Assembly (NCBI GenBank): GCA_020638035.1
Contig: JACKJI010000011.1
Coordinates: 5,405-69,404, forward strand
DNA: 64,000 nt
Direction: 5' to 3'
Origin: Hyphomicrobiaceae bacterium
GTDB taxonomy: Bacteria; Pseudomonadota; Alphaproteobacteria; Rhizobiales; Hyphomicrobiaceae
Below, piece after piece: positions 61,533 to 64,000 of the stretch; the stretch's first letter is position 1; each line of letters starts with the position of its first letter. The translations under genes were made by a program, and so were the position numbers. The notes under the pieces are model-generated. The model made no database searches and had not been told where the DNA came from. It saw only the letters and a list, made by a program, of their open reading frames with translations.

Positions 61533-63473
61533 ATGAGCCTTCTGCATCTGCTCGAGCCTGAAGAGACGATCGGCAATCTGTGGCATTCGCTTGTCGGCGA
61601 TCGCACGGGCATTGTGCGTTTTCCAGAAGCGGCCGTCACATTCGAGGAGATCGAGCCGGCTCTTCGCATCTATTTCCATGCACTGGGCGGCGATCAGAGC
61701 GCGGAGATCGTCCCGGCCATCGACCGCGTCTCGCATCATCGGCTGACGCTGCGCCAACGCCTCGGCCGACGCACCGAGCGCCTGCCAACTGCCCTTTACG
61801 ACGGTCAGCGTCTGCAGCTGCCAGCAACGTTCGATCTGTTGCCCACGCGCCCTTACAACAAGGCGCTCTACCATTGGGCGGCGGCATTCATCGCGCTGTC
61901 ACCTGAAGTCGGGGCAGCGGAAGAGGCGAACGGCATCAAGCGCCACCCTGTTGCTGTCGCGCGTGATCTCCAGTGGATCGCCCGTGCGCTCGCCATCTCG
62001 CGTCTCGTCCGGGAGCGCTTCCCCGGACTCGCCGCCATCCACGACCGACTTGCCGCCGCCCATCTGGCCGTACGACCCGTACGCCGGCTGCCCGTGGCAG
62101 AGGAGGCGATCGAGCAGCTCATCAGAGGGAGCCTCGCCGCACCCGCGACCGCCGCGGTTGCACCCGCTCTCATCGAGAAAATCCTCGCCCTTCCCATCAA
62201 GGTACATCAGCCGTTCCTGCCAGTGCCACTTTGGCCTGATATCGCAATTGCCGCTCCGGGCGAGGCCGTCGAGCGGACAGAAGATGGCAGCCAGGGCAAG
62301 AGCAAGCATGCCGGCGGCGACGGGCGCGTGAGAAAGGCCAAGCGCCGCAAGAACGACCAGATCAAGCGCAAAGACCCATTTATCGTCCATCGCTTCGAGA
62401 AGATCCTCACCTGGACCGAGTTCATGAACCTCCACCGCGACGTCGAGGACGACGAGGAGGACAATGCGCGCAAGGCCGCTGACGACCACGACGAGATCGG
62501 CGTGACCCAGCACCACAAGAAGGCGGCGACGCTTTTGAAGATCGACCTCGATCTCGCTCCCTCCGATGTCGATGCCGAACGCGTCTCGGGTGAGCACACC
62601 TATCCGGAGTGGGATCACCGGCGCGCCCGTTTGCAACCCGATCATGTGCGCGTACTGGAGCGTATCGCCGAAGAGACAAGCCCGGGCACGCAATGGACGC
62701 CCGGCCCCAAGACCGCGCGCCGGATCCGCACCGTGCGCCGCCAGTTCGAGGCGTTGCGCCCGCGTCGCGAGGTGGTGCCGCGTCAGCTCGACGGCCACGA
62801 ACTCGACATGGACGCCTTGATCCGCACCCGCGTCGATATCCGCGCCTGCGGCGAGGGTTCGGACCGCGTCTATCGCCAGACGCGCGCGATCTCGCGGGAC
62901 CTCTCGGTTGCCGTTCTCATCGACACGTCGCGCTCGACTGAAGGATATGTTCAGAACCGACCGGTCATCGACATCGAGAAGGAGGCCCTGACGGCGCTTG
63001 CCGAGGGCATCTCCGCATGCGGCGACGAGGCGGCCATCTATGCCTTCTCCTCGCTGCGGCGCGACCGCGTGTTCATAGCCCGCGTCAAGGACTTCACCGA
63101 GCCCGTCACCGACAGCGTCCGGCAGCGTATCGGTGCCTTGCGCCCCGGCTTCTACACGCGTCTTGGCGCCGCTGTCCGGCACGTCTCCGCGCAATTATCG
63201 AAACGCCCGATGCGGCGGCGCCTGCTCTTGGTGCTGACGGACGGCAAGCCCAATGACCTCGACCACTACGATGGCCGTTATGGGATCGAGGACAGCCGGA
63301 TGGCCATCAGTGAGGCCCGCCGTGCCGGCAATGCCGTCTTCGGCATCACCATCGATCAGAAAGCGCAGACCTACTTTCCGCGCATCTTCGGCGCCAACGC
63401 GTTTTCCATCGTCAGCCACCCTGCACGGCTGACGGCAGCCTTGCCCGTCCTCTATCGACACTTGATCGGGTGA
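61533..63473 (+). CDS. norD: Nitric oxide reductase activation protein NorD
   Basis: A 646-residue protein with a C-terminal von Willebrand A domain (about residues 455-640). The MIDAS motif DTSRST near residue 465 is intact, with LVLTDGKPND later. A charged, low-complexity middle part (about 245-300) precedes it. NorD works with the NorQ ATPase on the NorCB complex. Confidence 0.93.
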   Translation: MSLLHLLEPEETIGNLWHSLVGDRTGIVRFPEAAVTFEEIEPALRIYFHALGGDQSAEIVPAIDRVSHHRLTLRQRLGRRTERLPTALYDGQRLQLPATFDLLPTRPYNKALYHWAAAFIALSPEVGAAEEANGIKRHPVAVARDLQWIARALAISRLVRERFPGLAAIHDRLAAAHLAVRPVRRLPVAEEAIEQLIRGSLAAPATAAVAPALIEKILALPIKVHQPFLPVPLWPDIAIAAPGEAVERTEDGSQGKSKHAGGDGRVRKAKRRKNDQIKRKDPFIVHRFEKILTWTEFMNLHRDVEDDEEDNARKAADDHDEIGVTQHHKKAATLLKIDLDLAPSDVDAERVSGEHTYPEWDHRRARLQPDHVRVLERIAEETSPGTQWTPGPKTARRIRTVRRQFEALRPRREVVPRQLDGHELDMDALIRTRVDIRACGEGSDRVYRQTRAISRDLSVAVLIDTSRSTEGYVQNRPVIDIEKEALTALAEGISACGDEAAIYAFSSLRRDRVFIARVKDFTEPVTDSVRQRIGALRPGFYTRLGAAVRHVSAQLSKRPMRRRLLLVLTDGKPNDLDHYDGRYGIEDSRMAISEARRAGNAVFGITIDQKAQTYFPRIFGANAFSIVSHPARLTAALPVLYRHLIG

Positions 63474-63480
63474 CGGCAGC

Positions 63481-64000
63481 ATGGAGGAAAACGAAATTCG
63501 CCCAGCGCAGGTGAATGCGCGCGCCGCCGATGCGCAAGAGCACGCGCACGCACGCGCGGATACGCTCGAAGGTAGCTGGGGCGTCCTGTCGAGCCTGCCC
63601 GGCCATCCGATGATGTGGATCTTGATCGTCTCGGAGATCCTGGTCTTCGGCGGTGCCTTCATCGCTTTCGCCAGCGTGCGAAACTCAAATCCCGAGTTGT
63701 TCCGCAGCGCGCAGGATCACCTCGACCGCTTCGCCGGCGCGATCAACACGATGGTCCTGCTGACGAGCGGCCTTCTCGCGGCTCTCGCCGTCAACGCCAT
63801 GGCTGCAAACCACAGGCAAGCAGCACGGCGCTGGCTGGCCGGGGCCGGCGTGCTCGGTGTCGTCTTCCTCGTGGTCAAGGCGGTCGAGTACAAAACAAAA
63901 CTCGCCGCCGGACTCACTCCAGGCACCAATGCCTTCTTCACGCTCTACTACCTGACGACTGGATTCCACGCCCTGCATGTCGTCGCCGGCCTCGTGATCC
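63481..64000 (+). CDS. norE: NorE-like cytochrome c oxidase subunit III family protein, 3' partial
   Basis: Starts at ATG 63481, seven bases after the norD stop, and runs off the window end; 173 codons are visible. After about 40 polar residues come helices with PGHPMMWILIVSEILVF, a central helix, and the FFTLYYLTTGFHALHVVAG segment typical of subunit III-like NorE. NorE is an accessory membrane protein of NO reductase. The position after norD matches the order norCBQDE. Confidence 0.88.
   Translation, partial: MEENEIRPAQVNARAADAQEHAHARADTLEGSWGVLSSLPGHPMMWILIVSEILVFGGAFIAFASVRNSNPELFRSAQDHLDRFAGAINTMVLLTSGLLAALAVNAMAANHRQAARRWLAGAGVLGVVFLVVKAVEYKTKLAAGLTPGTNAFFTLYYLTTGFHALHVVAGLVI

Noticed and set aside
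61899..63194. Minus-strand ORF of 431 codons opposite norD
   Set aside because: Shadow of NorD; composition typical of antisense frames in GC-rich DNA.
1..64000. tRNA or rRNA genes
   Set aside because: I did not recognise any tRNA-like cloverleaf or rRNA sequence in intergenic regions; a covariance-model scan would be needed to exclude them.

Overview
The window is GC-rich, densely coded and carries several Alphaproteobacteria-type arrangements: a nadD-rsfS-rlmH block, a Tad/Cpa pilus block with CpaE/CpaD homologues, and an Nnr/Dnr-style nitrogen-oxide regulon. I infer an alphaproteobacterium, probably Hyphomicrobiales, that can denitrify. The genus cannot be set from the sequence alone.

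Layout. 1-6316: 3' part of an Mrp-like cation/proton antiporter operon with three MrpD-like subunits. 6487-7437: PilZ protein. 7825-12239: tungsten aldehyde oxidoreductase operon (ferredoxin, W subunit, 79-aa membrane protein, FAD subunit, MoaD/ThiS-like protein). 12546-15100: NosP-like FIST protein and NahK-like hybrid kinase, a predicted nitric-oxide sensing pair. 15404-22537 (minus): tad genes cpaC-cpaD-cpaE-tadA-tadB-tadC, with cpaC cut at its 5' end next to an IS3-family element (about 22608-24081). 24195-38419: housekeeping and miscellaneous genes (TetR regulator, YdjM-like membrane protein, CDF efflux pump, RimO, LTA-synthase-like protein, methyltransferases, Dph6-like PP-loop protein, sirtuin, TlyA, DUF4399, NadD, RsfS, RlmH). 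38420-39590: a scar-like stretch with gene remnants and a 57-bp tandem repeat. 39591-44399: a probably dead L,D-transpeptidase homologue, IF-1, a cold-shock protein, a cytochrome c, a hypothetical protein without a normal start, and a TauE/SafE transporter. 44549-64000: denitrification island.

The denitrification island holds a Crp/Fnr-type regulator, the heme d1 operon nirE-C-F-DL-G-H-J-N (minus), a cupredoxin, a multiheme NapC/NirT-type cytochrome fused to an ethylbenzene-dehydrogenase-like domain, nirS (minus), nnrS, and norC-norB-norQ-norD-norE (plus, norE running off the end). Nnr/Dnr-type palindromes precede nirE, nirS and norC, so one NO-responsive regulator probably controls nitrite reduction, heme d1 synthesis and NO reduction. 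NirS makes NO from nitrite, NorCB removes it, and the NosP/kinase pair may report NO.

Least standard elements: the multiheme fusion with a CX3CH heme motif beside a cupredoxin and nirS; the extra membrane protein in the aldehyde oxidoreductase operon; the L,D-transpeptidase homologue without its catalytic motif; a family of hairpin repeats; the IS-truncated tad locus; and a possible ADP-ribosyltransferase-like protein that lacks an ATG/GTG/TTG start.
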